This document shows positions 23,201 to 34,300 of a stretch of 64,000 nt of DNA, piece after piece (position 1 is the stretch's first letter; each line of letters begins with the position of its first letter). Source of the stretch: Limnephilus marmoratus (lineage: Eukaryota > Arthropoda > Insecta > Trichoptera > Limnephilidae); assembly GCA_917880885.1 (NCBI GenBank), contig OU862913.1:30823286-30887285 (forward strand), in the 5' to 3' direction. A model generated the notes under the pieces. It was not told the origin of the DNA. It ran no database searches and was given only the letters and a program-made list of their open reading frames with translations. A program made the translations under genes and the position numbers.

Positions 23201-23362
23201 TTAAAACCAGCATATATTGCAGAAGATATAATCAGCCAGCCTGAGACCCAAGCCAACATTGGACCAACGAAAGACAACAATATACTTACAAGAACCTTGG
23301 AAGAATCCCATACGCGAACAAGATCTGGAAGAAGAGTTCATTTTCCGAAACGTTATATGTAA
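20237..23362 (+). CDS. Gypsy-2 pol polyprotein
   Basis: An open frame of 1041 codons. Protease shows [13 protein letters not shown] near residue 35. Reverse transcriptase has [25 protein letters not shown] and the catalytic YIDD. RNase H has [10 protein letters not shown] and [11 protein letters not shown]. Integrase has an HHCC domain and the triad in [17 protein letters not shown] and [10 protein letters not shown]. The C terminus ends [15 protein letters not shown], a usual ending for gypsy pol. The ATG at 20237 may not be the true start, because pol in this group is normally made by frameshifting from gag. The pol is intact although gag is broken, suggesting moderate age. Confidence 0.9.
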   Translation: MQLPAGKLNGQSLMAASDTCPSSRRLFVIDKNSKIQFLIDTGADLCVYPRNKVSARSEKSSYVLSAANGSNIATYGIITLKLNLGLRRDFTWRFVIADVTRPIIGMDFLAHYGLLVDAKNKRLLDRTTNLAAPGRGTSNSIPSIKTIAGASTYHELLLKYPDITRPRETMQTVRHNTKHHIHTTLGPPVAERPRRLAPERYKAAKKEFEIMVSLGIARPSKSCWASPLHLVPKSDEQWRPCGDYRALNARTIPDRYPVRHIQDFSQSLSGKKIFSTIDLVRAYNQIPVADEDIHKTAITTPFGLFEFPFMSFGLRNGAQSFQRFIDEVLQGLDFCYAYIDDILVASTSEEEHIQHLKMVFQRLQQHGIVINSLKCKFGQSEVKFLGHLINADGTFPLPDKVDAIKNYTRPSTIKELRRYLGILNFYRRFIPKAAEMQAPLNDLLKGNAKGKQTVQWTKETLNAFEMCKEGIANAAMLAHPKNDAHLAIISDASDTTVGVALQQRNNGAWEPLAFFSKKLSSAEQKYGAYDRELLAIYLAIKYFKHMIEARTFTIYTDHKPIVYAFRQKSEKCTPRQFRHLDLIGQYSTDIRHISGKDNIVADALSRIQSIEEPLDYAETGDQLNDPEIKTFLQDESVLQLKQVQIPGTDIFIYCDLTQTKARPFITKRYRPEVFNSIHNLSHPGINNTVKLISERYVWPSIKADCRKWTRECLQCQRNKITRHVSTPLGKFISPSSRFEHVHIDIIILPSSEGYRYCLTCVDRFTRWPEAFPMENQEAETVAKTFYNGWITRFGSPLRITTDQGRQFESQLFKQLTRLTGTTHLRTTPYHPQANGMVERLHRQLKAAIRCHKNDRWTESLPTVLMGLRAAWRDDLQATSAEMVYGKTLRLPGEFLSQQEQTNDDAIGFVKNLRQNFNEIRPTKTKRQGEKTTFIFKDLATATHVFIRTDAVKKILQPPYEGPYPVVKRQEKTYVIKVNEKNKTISIDRLKPAYIAEDIISQPETQANIGPTKDNNILTRTLEESHTRTRSGRRVHFPKRYM

Positions 23363-23674
23363 TTTCAATATGTTTTGCGAACCATTGTTTTATACGCCCT
23401 GACTCTAGCATTATCTAGAAGTGTCAAGTTCCGAGAAACATCGATAACAATAGACTTACGCTGATGCGAATGCTGACGAAGTGTCTAGCAACTTCTGGAG
23501 CGATTAAACAATGCAATAGTGAATTGCTGATAAGGAATTTATATAAACTTTGCCCAGAAGCCTATTGCAAAAATTTGCTGACACCAAAATTAGTGCACAC
23601 GAAGAATAGTATATAAGACGGAACAATTTAATAATTTCATAGTTTATTATAAATATAATCAGCATGGGTTCCCA

Positions 23675-25899
23675 CAGTGGCGTAGCGTGGGGGGGGCGGG
23701 GGGGGCGGCCCGCCCCGGGCGGCACTTTTAAGGGGGGCGGCAAATTTTCCCAATAAATAATAACATTATCTTGGAAAAATGTAAACCATTTCAAATCATT
23801 ATCCAACGATACTTTCGTTTACGAATCCAACTCTATTTTTTATTTATTAAAAATATCAATAATTATATTTTTTAATCTGCAAATTTCGTAATTCGTAGGA
23901 AAACTGTACGCATATTATGAGGGTAATACTGATTAAAGCTCGCAAACAGATTCACTCTTAATTAAAACCAGAATGGTGTTCAGAATGTATTAACGAATGA
24001 ATTTCAGTTGTGTATTCATCTGCTGATACATGTCGAAAGAGGCCATTATTTTATTTGAAGTGCAGTTATAAAATTCTAGTTGCAAACGATGCATGTGCTG
24101 CCAGAATCAAAAGAAACCATTTTCATAATCTGAGTGTAGTTTTAATTCGGCAAATAAACCCGCCTAATCACAGGAGACGCAAATTATCCCACACATTTAA
24201 TTTTAAAATAAATTTGTGATTGCGATAAAAAGTTTAGAGACAGTTTTATTACTTTTTTTAAAGAAAAGGAATCTGTATTTAAAATTTTAAGTTTATTTTA
24301 TTTTAGGTACTTTAATTCGAATATTCGCAGGCGTGTATTTTTGAGCCAATTCACATTTCCAATATCAAAATTTTAATATTCTTAAATAATAATGTTCTAA
24401 CAAGCACGTCGGAAAAAATTAATTATCTAGGTTTTAGAATAGTTTTGTTTTAATAAAAAGAAACATTTAAAATGCATGCGACGAACCGGAAATTCTCTGC
24501 GCAAACATTGACAGGCAAAAGTTTATAGATATTTTTTTCTTATTATTCGAAGGGTTAAACCAGTTCTCAGAATTATCTTATTCGAAGTTCATATATAATA
24601 TTCTATTTGCAGACTATGTATGTGCTGTCAGAATCAAAGAAAAAGCCATTTTCATCTTCTGAGTGTAGTTTTAATTCGCCAGGTACAGATTTAATTTAAA
24701 CCGGTACAGAATGTAAAATTCCAGTTGGATTCATCTGCTGACAGATTTCAATGGAAAACATTCTGTTATTCGATGTGCAGTTATAAAATTCAAGTTGCAG
24801 ACTATTTATTTAATGCCAGAATCAAAGAAAAACCATTTTCACGTTCTGAGTGTAGTTTTAATTCACCGCATACAAACTAGAATACAACGATAAATAAATA
24901 ACGAGTTGCAGATTCATCGTGCATCGAGTGAAGCTTTACATTTGAGTTACATAATGCTGTAAAATTCTGAGAAATTGATTGTTGCGTGTTTAACTATTAT
25001 TTGGGGACTCTAACGCAGTATCAATCAATCAACTTTGGTGTAAAATTTATAAACTTGATTTTCGTTGAAAGAATACTCTTCAAATGTGATTATTAAAAAA
25101 ATCCGGCTCGTATATAAATAGGTCGTAATAAAAAAATTGGATTTCCATATACAACCCCCCCCCCCCCCCCCAACGCTTGAAGTACCCAAATAAGGGGGCG
25201 GCGAAATTTTCCTCCGCCCCGATGTTTTCACCACATACAGATTCAATTAAACCAGTATTGTGTTCAGAATGTAAGTGCCGGCAGAATCAAAGAAAAACCC
25301 TTTTCATGTTCTGAGTGTAGTTTTAATTCACCGCGTACAGATTTAATTAAAACCAGTTTTGTGTTCAGAATGGAAGTGGCGGCAGAATTAAAGAAAAACC
25401 CTTTTCATGTTCTGAGTGTAATTTTAATTCACCACATACAGATGTAATTAAAACCAGTTGTGTGTTCAGAATATAAGTGCCACTAGAATCAAAGAAAAAC
25501 CATTTTTATGTTCTGATTGTAGTTTTGATACACCGCATATTTAGCTTAATTTAAACCAGTTTTGCATTATCAAAATAACAATAAGTTGCCGATTCATTGT
25601 GTACCAAGTGATTCCATACGTATGCGTTATGAAGATGCGAAATTCTATTACAGACATACGATTCTCGATTTATGAGAGCAGTTATTTATAAATTTGTAGT
25701 AGAATTTATAAGCATGATTTTATTGTTAGAGTACTCGACACATGGGATTATAAAAATAGGTATAAAAAATAGGATGTCTACCCCCCCCCCGGTCAGCGCT
25801 TGAAAATCTGCGGAAAAAGTACCTGTCGGGGGGGGGGGGGGGAGGGGGCGGCAAATTTATCCTCCGCCCCGGGCGGCCGAAATCCACGCTACGCCACTG
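23675..25899 (+). mobile_element. Non-autonomous hAT element (copy 2) carrying decayed C2H2 fingers
   Basis: Perfect 16-bp terminal inverted repeats, CAGTGGCGTAGCGTGG at the left and CCACGCTACGCCACTG at the right, flanked by the 8-bp duplication GGTTCCCA (23667-23674, 25900-25907). The interior has many degenerate finger units: at 25279-25330 one frame reads IKEKPFSCSECSFNSP, and near-identical units recur at 24630, 24825, 25390 and 25485. A second 'right-end-like' block at 25150-25225 shows an internal duplication. No transposase is seen, so it depended on another element. It inserted into gypsy-2. Confidence 0.88.
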
Positions 25900-26091
25900 G
25901 GTTCCCAACAGTCAAGAGAAGAAATTTTTGTTAATCAAACTGGAGATAATGCAGTCCATCACTTCTCGCTATCAACTTTAGTGATAATTTGTATAGTAGT
26001 TGCAGTCGCTTCTATATACATATTATACCGATGGTGCAGAGGAAAAATCAAGAAACAACTCTTACAAGAGGCTACAGTCATCCATCAATAA
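25900..26091 (+). pseudogene. Gypsy-2 third-ORF remnant with a transmembrane segment (env-like)
   Basis: After the hAT insertion, one frame stays open to a stop at 26089. It shows an N-glycosylation-type NQT, then a hydrophobic stretch of about 20 residues (LVIICIVVAVASIYILY), then basic RWCRGKIKK and a short tail. This is the layout of the membrane anchor of an envelope-type protein. Upstream of the insertion the frame closes within about 35 bp, so the gene is a broken remnant. No receptor-binding part was recognised and the envelope assignment is inference. Confidence 0.5.
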
Positions 26092-26204
26092 TGAATTTCA
26101 TCAACGAACGGACGTCGAGCACATATCTACGGACTCGGACCACTTCCACAGCATCTCCGACGAACAAGTAACGGTATCGTGACTTCGTCACTGGGAAGGG
26201 GGTC

Positions 26205-26566
26205 TGTGGCAGCCCTATAAATCTGTGGCAGCCCTGCAGCGCGCAGCGACGAACGAACCTGCTAGAAGCTACAAGAGTATCAAATTTCGCTGATAAGCAA
26301 ATTCCAGACGCTCAGCGATTAGTGCCGACCTTCGAGAAGCCTGGAGATTCTTCCCGAATATTCCATTGATAATGCACCGCGCGAGAGCCTATATAAATGA
26401 TGAACCGGCGGACACCAGTCAGTCAATACGGCGCGACATTCTCCTACCTTTCAAGCAACACAGAACTCAGTGCTACGTTCCACATTTATACATAAATAAA
26501 CTTGTAACTTTGTTTAAAGTGATTTATACGAAGTTCTTTTAATTCATCTCTACACACATACCCACA
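26205..26566 (+). repeat. Gypsy-2 3' LTR (362 bp)
   Basis: Starts TGTGGCAGCCC immediately after the polypurine tract, contains an internal short direct repeat of TGTGGCAGCCCT, and ends CATACCCACA. From 26310 it matches the 5' LTR nearly exactly, apart from an 11-bp deletion near 26517. Confidence 0.88.
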
Positions 26567-26930
26567 ATGCCGATTTATCCTGTACGGAGCGAAGCCTTGC
26601 ATTTGGGTTGCATGCCATATGCAGCAAAATTGACTGTCCCGTGTGTTTCTGTTATTTCGGGACTTTTACGCAGAATCAATCTTAAGATAAAACCTGCCTT
26701 GTTCGATGAAAATGCGAAATTCTATTACATGGATATCATTCTCGATTTCCGAGAGCAGTTATAAATTTGTAGTAGAATTTATAACATGATTTTTATTTTA
26801 AGAATACTCGTCACATGTGATATAAAAATTTGCATTAAATGAGGTCGCATTAAATTTTTTTTACTTCTACGCACCCGACGCGGTTTTGAAGTACCTTCAT
26901 AAGGGGGCGGCGAAATTTTTGCATCACAAA
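26567..26930 (+). pseudogene. Decayed finger-bearing hAT-type repeat, outer copy (right part)
   Basis: ATGCCGATTTATCCTGTACG and the following text correspond to the segment after CGATAAAT in the other copies (18400-18560 and 24895-25030). The outer repeat therefore continues across gypsy-2. Near 26885 comes TGAAGTACCTTCATAAGGGGGCGGCG, the block just inside the hAT right end, but the terminal CCACTG is lost. Confidence 0.6.
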
Positions 26931-27350
26931 TACTTGCAGCCTCTCAGAGTCGATCGATCGGAATCTAATAATATTTAGGTAGATCGCCAGCAGTTCAAGT
27001 TTGAGCATCCCTGATTAAGATTGAAATCAAACTTCGCAAATGTGGTATGCAACTTTAAACCGACATTAAAAAATTAATATACCTTTGAAGTTGTACTTTT
27101 TTATAGTTTCAAAGTACTATAAAATATCTTGTATACATGTACATGTGGTATTATTTTTCTTCAAATTTGTATTTTTAATGGCTTATTTGTACTTTATGCT
27201 GTCACTTTAATATTTCCTTTTTAAATTTTTGTCATGTGAATATTTTTTTTTTTATATGTAAGTATATTCTGTATCCATTTGAAGTTATTATAATTCTTTT
27301 GTAAAAGCCGTTAATCGGCGTTAGTTCACAATAAATAAATAAATTAATAA

Positions 27351-27638
27351 ATGAAACAATTTAACTTTCTTTTGACCACTTATATATTTGAGTAAATCCG
27401 ACCGGTTTCGAAACGACCGTTCCTTCTTCAGGGCAAGCGTATACTAATTTGACAGTTTCGAAATATGGATAGAAACAATGTATTATTATGCTAGGGGTGG
27501 AGCCGTTGCTAGGTATTAATAAAGAGTGGGTGGGTAGGGGAACACATCAATGATTGGGCTATAAGACAATATTTTATAAGAAACCGGTCGGATTTACTCA
27601 AACATATAAGTGGTTCAAACAAAGTCAAATTGTTTCAT
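27351..27638. repeat. Inverted-repeat element in intron 2 of zinc-finger gene 1
   Basis: The left arm ATGAAACAATTTAACTTTCT ... GTAAATCCGACCGGTTTC is matched in reverse at 27580-27638 (GAAACCGGTCGGATTTACTC ... CAAATTGTTTCAT). The arms are about 60 bp and the loop about 170 bp. AATAAATAAATAAATTAATA just upstream resembles a LINE 3' tail. The element lies 290 bp before the finger exon. Confidence 0.6.
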
Positions 27639-27925
27639 TTATCTTTAATGGATTACCACAAAATTATAGCTACATTAAAAAGTAAATAAATTAATAATCA
27701 TCTATACTTTTCTTCATCTATGCGTTTCTTGTTTCAAACTAGTTGAAATCGGCGACAAATGATAGAAATCAGCCCAAAGAAAAAGCCGTACACAATCACA
27801 AAAATTTGACAGACGAATACGTATGGAATTGATTCCGTATCCATACCAGATACAGAATCGCTATTCAGAAAGCGACGCTTCGGGCCTTATATATCTTAAT
27901 AGACTTGGTGCTTAATATTTTTCAG

Positions 27926-29445
27926 AAGGATTCCTGAAGAAGAAGCATCCTGGGGAGAAACAGTACTCTTGTCCTCATTGTGAATATTCCTGCTCTCGTA
28001 GGTCAGCGTCAGAAATCCACTTGCGCACCCATACAAAAGAAAAACCTTTTTCGTGTCCCGACTGCAACTATTCGTGCATTACAAAGGGGTGTCTAAAAAT
28101 TCACATGTTTTCCCATAGCGGAGTAAAACCCTTTTCATGCTCCGACTGCAACTATTTATCTTCCACAAAAAGTAATCTAAAAAAACACATGTTTTCCCAC
28201 AGCGGAGTAAAACCCTTTTCATGCCCCGACTGCAACTATTCATCTTCCACAAAAAGTAATCTTAATGTTCACTTGTTTACACACAGTGGAGAAAAACCTT
28301 TTTCATGCCAAGACTGCGACTATTCATGTTCAACAAAGAGTAATCTTAAAAGTCACATGTTTACACACAGTGGCGAAAAACCTTTTTCATGCCACGACTG
28401 CAACTATTCATGTTCCACAAAGAGTTATCTTATAATTCACATGTTGACCCACAGTGGAGGAAAACCTTTTTCGTGTCCCGTCTGCGACTATTCAGGTGCT
28501 ACAAAGAAACTACTGAAGTCTCACATGCTTACTCATGGTGGAGAAAAACCCTTTTCTTGCTTCGAATGCGACTATTCATGTTCTACAAGTTGGCGTCTCA
28601 AAATTTACATGTTCACCCACAGTGAAAAAAAACGTTTTTCTTGCCCCGATTGCAACTATTCATGTTCTACAACGAATACACTAAAAAATCACACGTTTAC
28701 CCACACTGGAGAAAAGCCATTTTCATGCGCAGACTGCAACTATTCATCTTCCACAAAAAGTAATTTCAAACGTCACATGTTTACACACAGTGGAAAAAAA
28801 CCTTTTTCATGTTCCGACTGCAACTATTCATGTTCTACAAAGAGTAAACTAAAAATTCATAAGTTTACGCACACTGGGGAAAAACCCTTTTCATGTTTGG
28901 TCTGCAACTATTCATGTTCTACAAAGAAACAACTCAAAATGCACATGTTTACCCACAGTGGAGAAAAACCTTTTTCATGCCCCGACTGCGACTCTTCATG
29001 TTCTACAAAGAGGTGTCTAAAAATTCACATGTTTTCTCACAGTGGAGAAAAACCTTTTTCATGTCCCGACTGCAATTTTTCATCTTCCACAAAAAGTAAT
29101 CTTGAAATTCACATGTTTAAACACAGTGGAGAAAAACCTTTTTCATGCCACGACTGTGACTTTTCATGTTCTACAAAGGGTAATCTTAAAATTCACATGT
29201 TAACACACATTGGCGAAAAACCCCTTTCATGTCCCGACTGCAACTATTCATGTTCTACAAAGAGACAACTAAAAAATCACATATTCACCCACAACGGTGA
29301 AAAGCATGCCAATTTTTCTTGTCCCGACGGTGACTGTTCGTGTTTAACAAGGGGGCATCTAAAAATTCACGTGCTTACCCACAGCGGAGTAAAGCCTTTT
29401 TCTTGCCCCGACTGCAACTATTCATGTTCTACAAGGGGTAAATAA
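27926..29445 (+). CDS. Zinc-finger gene 1, coding exon 3 (17 C2H2 fingers plus a truncated one)
   Basis: The acceptor TATTTTTCAG|AAGG joins exon 2 in phase 1, giving EGFLKKKHPGEKQYSCPHC. About 17 fingers of the C-x2-C-x12-H-x3-H type follow, joined by H-[ST]-G-[EV]-K-P-F linkers and built on the phrase FSCPDCNYSCSTKSNLKIHM. Finger 8 has Y for the first H and finger 17 has G for the second C. Helix contact positions -1, 2, 3, 6 are most often T, S, N, I, so neighbouring fingers are near-clones. This implies nuclear, sequence-specific DNA binding, target unknown. The frame ends inside finger 18 at a TAA made by an apparent 2-bp deletion; finger remnants continue downstream. Confidence 0.9.
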
Positions 29446-29860
29446 AATTCACATGTTTACCTACAGTGGTAAAAACCTCTTCTCGTCACGACTGCAACTA
29501 TTCATATTATACAAAGGTGCATCTAGAATACCACGTGTTGACCCAAAGTGGAGAAGAGCCCTTTTTATGCCCGACTGCAACTTTTCACGTTCTAAAATGG
29601 TGCATCTAAAATATCACGTGTTGACCTACTGTGGAGGAAATCCTTTTCCATTATTCGTGTTGTCAAAATGTAAATCTTAAACGACACATGTTCACCCACA
29701 GTGAAAAAAAAACCTTTTTCTTGTGCCGTTTGCAACTATTCATGTTCTGAAAAAAAAGTCTATAAATTCACTTACTGGCTAACAGTATGGAAAAACCATT
29801 TTCATATACTGACTGTAATTAACAATGCTCGCAAAAGTAAATTTTAAAGCTTCACATGCT
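29446..29860 (+). pseudogene. Decayed 3' tail of the gene 1 finger array
   Basis: Finger phrases persist beyond the stop but in shifting frames: CACGACTGCAACTATTCATA, CCGTTTGCAACTATTCATGT, CATATACTGACTGTAATTAA, with linker remnants such as CACAGTGAAAAAAAAACC. About four or five fingers are represented, each with indels. The array was once longer and has been shortened by the stop at 29443-29445. Confidence 0.8.
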
Positions 29861-30139
29861 CAGGCACCGTTTAAAAATCATATTTTCCATCTACACAGTA
29901 GGTACATTTACTGTTGACAACAGTTTTGTTCATCTTTAAACCAAATAAGTATTGAACCTGTGGGGCCCAATCATAGAATTACCATGTTGGCAATGACGAG
30001 ATTTATGACCTGACCTTATTTATGTGTCTCAATTTATCAATTATTAGAGATTAAACGTGTTATTTTATCCATTACACAAAATTACAAGAAACGGTCTAAT
30101 AATCATTTATTCACGGGCTTTGTCCAGTTACAAGACAAT

Positions 30140-30290
30140 GCATTTCACATTGCACAAACTTGGATCGAAGAATTATATAAGACTTATTATTAATGTTCAA
30201 AATTGTAAATGGTAGAAGAGACAGTCCTGATTTAATTAACCTTATTGAACATGAACCACTCGTTCTAAAATCCTGTGTATATGCAACCAC
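30140..30290 (+). pseudogene. Non-LTR retrotransposon fragment (C-terminal end)
   Basis: One frame reads LMFKIVNGRRDSPDLINLI, typical of the region after reverse transcriptase in Jockey/CR1-like LINE ORF2. The flanking frames are broken and no other domain is left. Confidence 0.5.
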
Positions 30291-32639
30291 AGCAGGACTT
30301 TCAGCGGTAGCTACTGCTGGCTTAACACAACTTCGCAAACGCAAGGTGCTCGTTTCATGCGCGGGCTCTTAGCCGCTGGTTTCGCCACTGTAGGTACAAG
30401 CGCACTCCTTAGTTCCAAGCTTTTCAGTTGTTTCGAGAACGGCGTGGAGGTCAACAGCTTGTGGTCGGGCCGCTGAATTGTCGGATCTACGCCACGTGAG
30501 AGTAACTTTTCTTAGATCGAGATAGTTTATTAATTTTATTTAGAGATTTACTGATATAAATATATTTAGATATTAATCTGTACAGGCCCCTTTCAGTAGA
30601 TATTCTGTCTAATTTTACAGAAATATAATCCTTTTTCAGTTTTAAAACATGTGCCCGAGAACAAAGTTCATTTAAAGCTGGAAAGTTTTATTCGTATCCA
30701 GTCACCCCTGATTACATTTAACTAAGAGTTTCATGTTAATCTTCACCGGTTTGTTACTCAAGGGGTTTTACAATAAATATTTAATTGTAATAGTCTCATC
30801 GTAATTTTATTATGCCTCACTAACTACCCACTTGACTTACAGCTTGTGCTCAACGCTTACACGTATATTTTATTGCATCATCTTACATGATCATTCTTAT
30901 TGTGATAATCCTTGCGTATGGCGATTACTGGTTTAGTTTTTTTATTATTTGGAGCGTTAGTTGGTCAAACAAGACACATCGTAACAGACTGAGTATACGA
31001 AACACTCGCTCGTACCTGGTTGCATAAATTTGCCAATAGATAAGCAGATGTGGCAGATTTATTTAACTGCACGGAAGGTAGGAACAGCTTTGCTATCAAA
31101 TCATTTCTATCAATATTAATTTTATATATACCTACTAGGTATATATATATTTTTAAGGGTACATGCAGTACATGTAATACAGTGTTTTCAATGCATTTAA
31201 TATATGTTAAAAAAATAGCTAAACTCGAATATCGTACTTAAAATCCCCCCAAAAAGTTATTAAATTAATTAATTCACTTTTAAAATTGTATAAAAATTCA
31301 AATACCAAAAACGAGTCATGATTGACTGGCTACATTGTGACGTCACAACGCACCCACCGAGTCCCACGTGAAGTTGTTTTTGTTCTAGTTGCTGGTTTGA
31401 ATAAGTTTAAAAGTCATAATCGTTTATTTACGCATATTAAATTCATTCGTTTGTATAAAACATATATTGTAAATACATATTATCATGAAAGATAGTGGTT
31501 TTCTACAAGGACAATCTGATAATTTGCCAAAAATCGACGCGATTATGATGGCAGTTAACATAATAACATAATTTGGGACGTTTATAAATAGTTTGTTTGG
31601 TGTTTAAGATGTTGTATTTGTGCACTTTACTACAATACAGTATTTATAAACGGTATTTACGGACAATTTCTTCGAAAAACAAATGATCAACTGAAGACGG
31701 TTACTGGATTACGACAAATGTCAGCTGTCAAGAAGTACGAAGTGACGTCACAAGACAAAACCGCGCGAAGAAGGCGTTTTAGCCCGAATTTGAAATGTGA
31801 ATATTCAAAACGTTGTTGAAGGACTATTCCTATCGTAAAAAAAATATTTTTTGTATATTCCACTTTGTAATTTTTTTCTCTATTTTTTGGTAAAAAAACA
31901 AAAAAAAGTGATTGTACCCTATTGTATCTCTGTTGTCATTTCTCCATCAAATGCCACAATTAACTGTTATACTCTTTTTTAAATTTTTTCTATGATTTTG
32001 TGACATGTAATCAGTGCTTATGGTTTATTTATACCGTTGATATTAAATAAATAAATGAACTTAATACAACTATAAATGATGCAATGTAGGAAAAAAGATT
32101 ACATCTTTGACAAAAATAAGGCTATAAAAAAACGATAAAGATGATGCCAATCAACACAGGAACAAGGTTTTGATGGAGTTCGTGACTTCCGCCGCATAAA
32201 TACAAAATACTTGGATTACCTACTTGCGCTATGACTGACAAAAATCATTAAGACTTGGCCCGATTTAAGTTGATACGTTTGGCCATTCCGGACATTGGTG
32301 AACAGAATCCATAATTTGTTGAGTGTTGATTGCGAAAAAGCAATTAATTATTCCTGAGTCTGCGGGAGGGAATTTTTAATGGGATGAGTTGCAATGAAGT
32401 GGGTGGGTAAATCGTATCTATATACTTATATAAAAATCAAAATGTGTTCAGGGATTAGTGAGATGTCAATATTTTGCTATATTATGCTATTTTATCCAGT
32501 GGAATTTTTCCCGATAAGTGGAAAATTAGTTATTTGACTCCATTTTTCAAATCGGGATAAAAGTGATGTTTGTAATATTACAAAACAATATGCATTCAAT
32601 CCACAATACCGAAACTCTCTGAAAGCCTAATACTTGACA
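30291..32639. other. AT-rich intergenic region without recognised genes
   Basis: No conserved domain is visible on either strand. TGACGTCACAA occurs at 31337 and 31743, but I could not pair these into a clear element. Low-complexity A/T runs occur at 31840-31920. Confidence 0.3.
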
Positions 32640-34275
32640 AATTTCTTACACAAATAAAACCTGTAATATCCACCTTACCAGTCTGGATTTATGCCAGACA
32701 GAAGTAGGTACTATTTCCAACTTAATTATTTATGAAAATTTTATAATCAATGCTTTTAAAGAAAAACAATAAGTAGACTCTGTTTATGCTGATTTTAGTA
32801 AAGCCTTTGACACAGTTTCTCATAAAATTCTCATTTGGAAATTAGAAAAGCTTGGTATACGTGGCGATATAGCCTGGTTTGTAAGCTATCTTACTGGAAG
32901 ACAACAAATTTTTAGAATAAAATTCTCCCTCGGAGAATTTTATTGAGAAATTTAAAATTCTCTCAGTTGGCCCAATCTTATTTATCTTGTTTATAAATGC
33001 TCTTACAAAAATATTTTATGATGTATTCATCTTACTTTTTGCTGATGACCTAAAAATTAGTAGAATAATTAATTATTCAAAACATTTACTATTACAACAT
33101 TCTCTAAGATAATGTCAACAAATTGTTAATTTGGTGTAATGAAAATAGACTTTACTTAGATATCTCAAAATATCAAATAGTTAGATTTTCTCGAATAAAA
33201 AATCCAGTGATCTTTACAACATTGACATTAACACATATTAAACACTTAGGCATCACTTTTCATTCAAATCTCTAATAAGGGCTTGAAAATGTTGTGATTT
33301 CTAACCAGGCCAACTAGAAATTTTAACAATATAAAGTGTAAACTGTTTTATTTTGCTTATGTTTGCTTAAGCTGTTAAAAGAATACAAAATAAATTCGTC
33401 CGTTTTCTTAATTTTAAAATCGGTATTCCAGAAATAGGCCACTTGCATGGATTTTATAACGACTTGGAAAAAATCGTGTGAATAGATTTTTTACCAAGAT
33501 TACGAAGTTTTTAGAATATTTTATTTTAAAACAAATAAATCCATATTTGGGCCCGTGACGTCACTTAATGAAAACGCCCTGTTTACGAAAATGTTCCAAT
33601 TAATTTTGTAAAATTCCACTCTGATTTTTTTTTATGCCTTGTTGTTCTTCCTGTGCCCTTTCTTGTGGAAAGCGTTCTTTTTTAAAAATGATTTTTGACT
33701 ATGTAATTATCGTTTTTTCGCACCCATAAAATTATATCCAGTCTTTCCGGTTTGTAAAATGGTCTGATTTTTCGGATTGAAATTTTCAAAAAATCGCTAG
33801 GGTTTCAAAAAATACAGGGATTAAAAAAAATACAGAATGTCTAAGAATATTTGCCTAAACCGGATAAAAATTCAAAATAAATTGATGCTAGTGGCCTATT
33901 ATGTTGAACTACAACACTATTTTAAATAATATTAATATGCTCAAATTGTCAGGCAGAAGAAATAAATTCTAAATTATTCAGTTGATAGTCCGGTATTGCT
34001 TGAATTGATAAGTTTCCGGATTACACAACATAATCAGGATTTATTTCAGTGCAGAAATGCTGGGACTAACTCCCATATGTATTCCTCTTTGCTCAGAATA
34101 CTAATGGAGGGAAACAATTATACCAAGTCAGTGGAGATCTTCAATTTATGTTTGAACAAATATCAAATAGTGTTACTGAGATAGTTCACTTATGTACAAT
34201 GAATGCTGTTTATTTCTTACTTTTCATATGTAATGTAAACGCCCTGAAAAAGGGCGTTAATAAATAAACAGGCGA
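32640..34275 (+). pseudogene. Jockey/CR1-like LINE ORF2 relic
   Basis: Reverse-transcriptase motifs appear in separate frames: VYADFSKAFDTVSHKIL and LEKLGIRGDIAWFVSYLTGR near 32780-32900; LFILFINAL and LLFADDLKIS (FADD catalytic box) near 32985-33060; KHLGITFHSNL near 33240; KRIQNKFVRFLNFK near 33380; and a C-terminal patch at 33990-34184. Frameshifts and deletions separate them. The tail AACGCCCTGAAAAAGGGCGT followed by AATAAATAA (34229-34268) is a LINE-type 3' end. Not functional. Confidence 0.8.
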
Positions 34276-34300
34276 TGTTTAAAACTTTCAAAATAAATAT

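Larger units (their letters stand above)
19195..26566 (+). mobile_element. Gypsy-2: Ty3/gypsy element with frameshifted gag, intact pol, and a hAT insertion
   Basis: Bounded by matching LTRs at 19195-19462 and 26205-26566. The primer-binding site TGGTGACCCCGAT begins at 19464. A polypurine tract GGGAAGGGGGTC precedes the 3' LTR. Order: LTR, gag, pol, a third region, LTR. A 2.2-kb hAT copy (23675-25899) splits the third region. The element sits inside an older finger-bearing repeat whose halves are 18823-19194 and 26567-26930. The 5' LTR lacks the first ~105 bp found in the 3' LTR. Confidence 0.9.

Noticed and set aside
25150..25235. A separate hAT right end inside hAT copy 2
   Set aside because: It has the inner CTTGAAGTACCCAAATAAGG block but no CCACTG terminus or target duplication; an internal duplication explains it better.
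28389..28625. Overlapping plus-strand frames within the finger array of gene 1
   Set aside because: Out-of-frame readings of the same finger repeat; they have no domain of their own.
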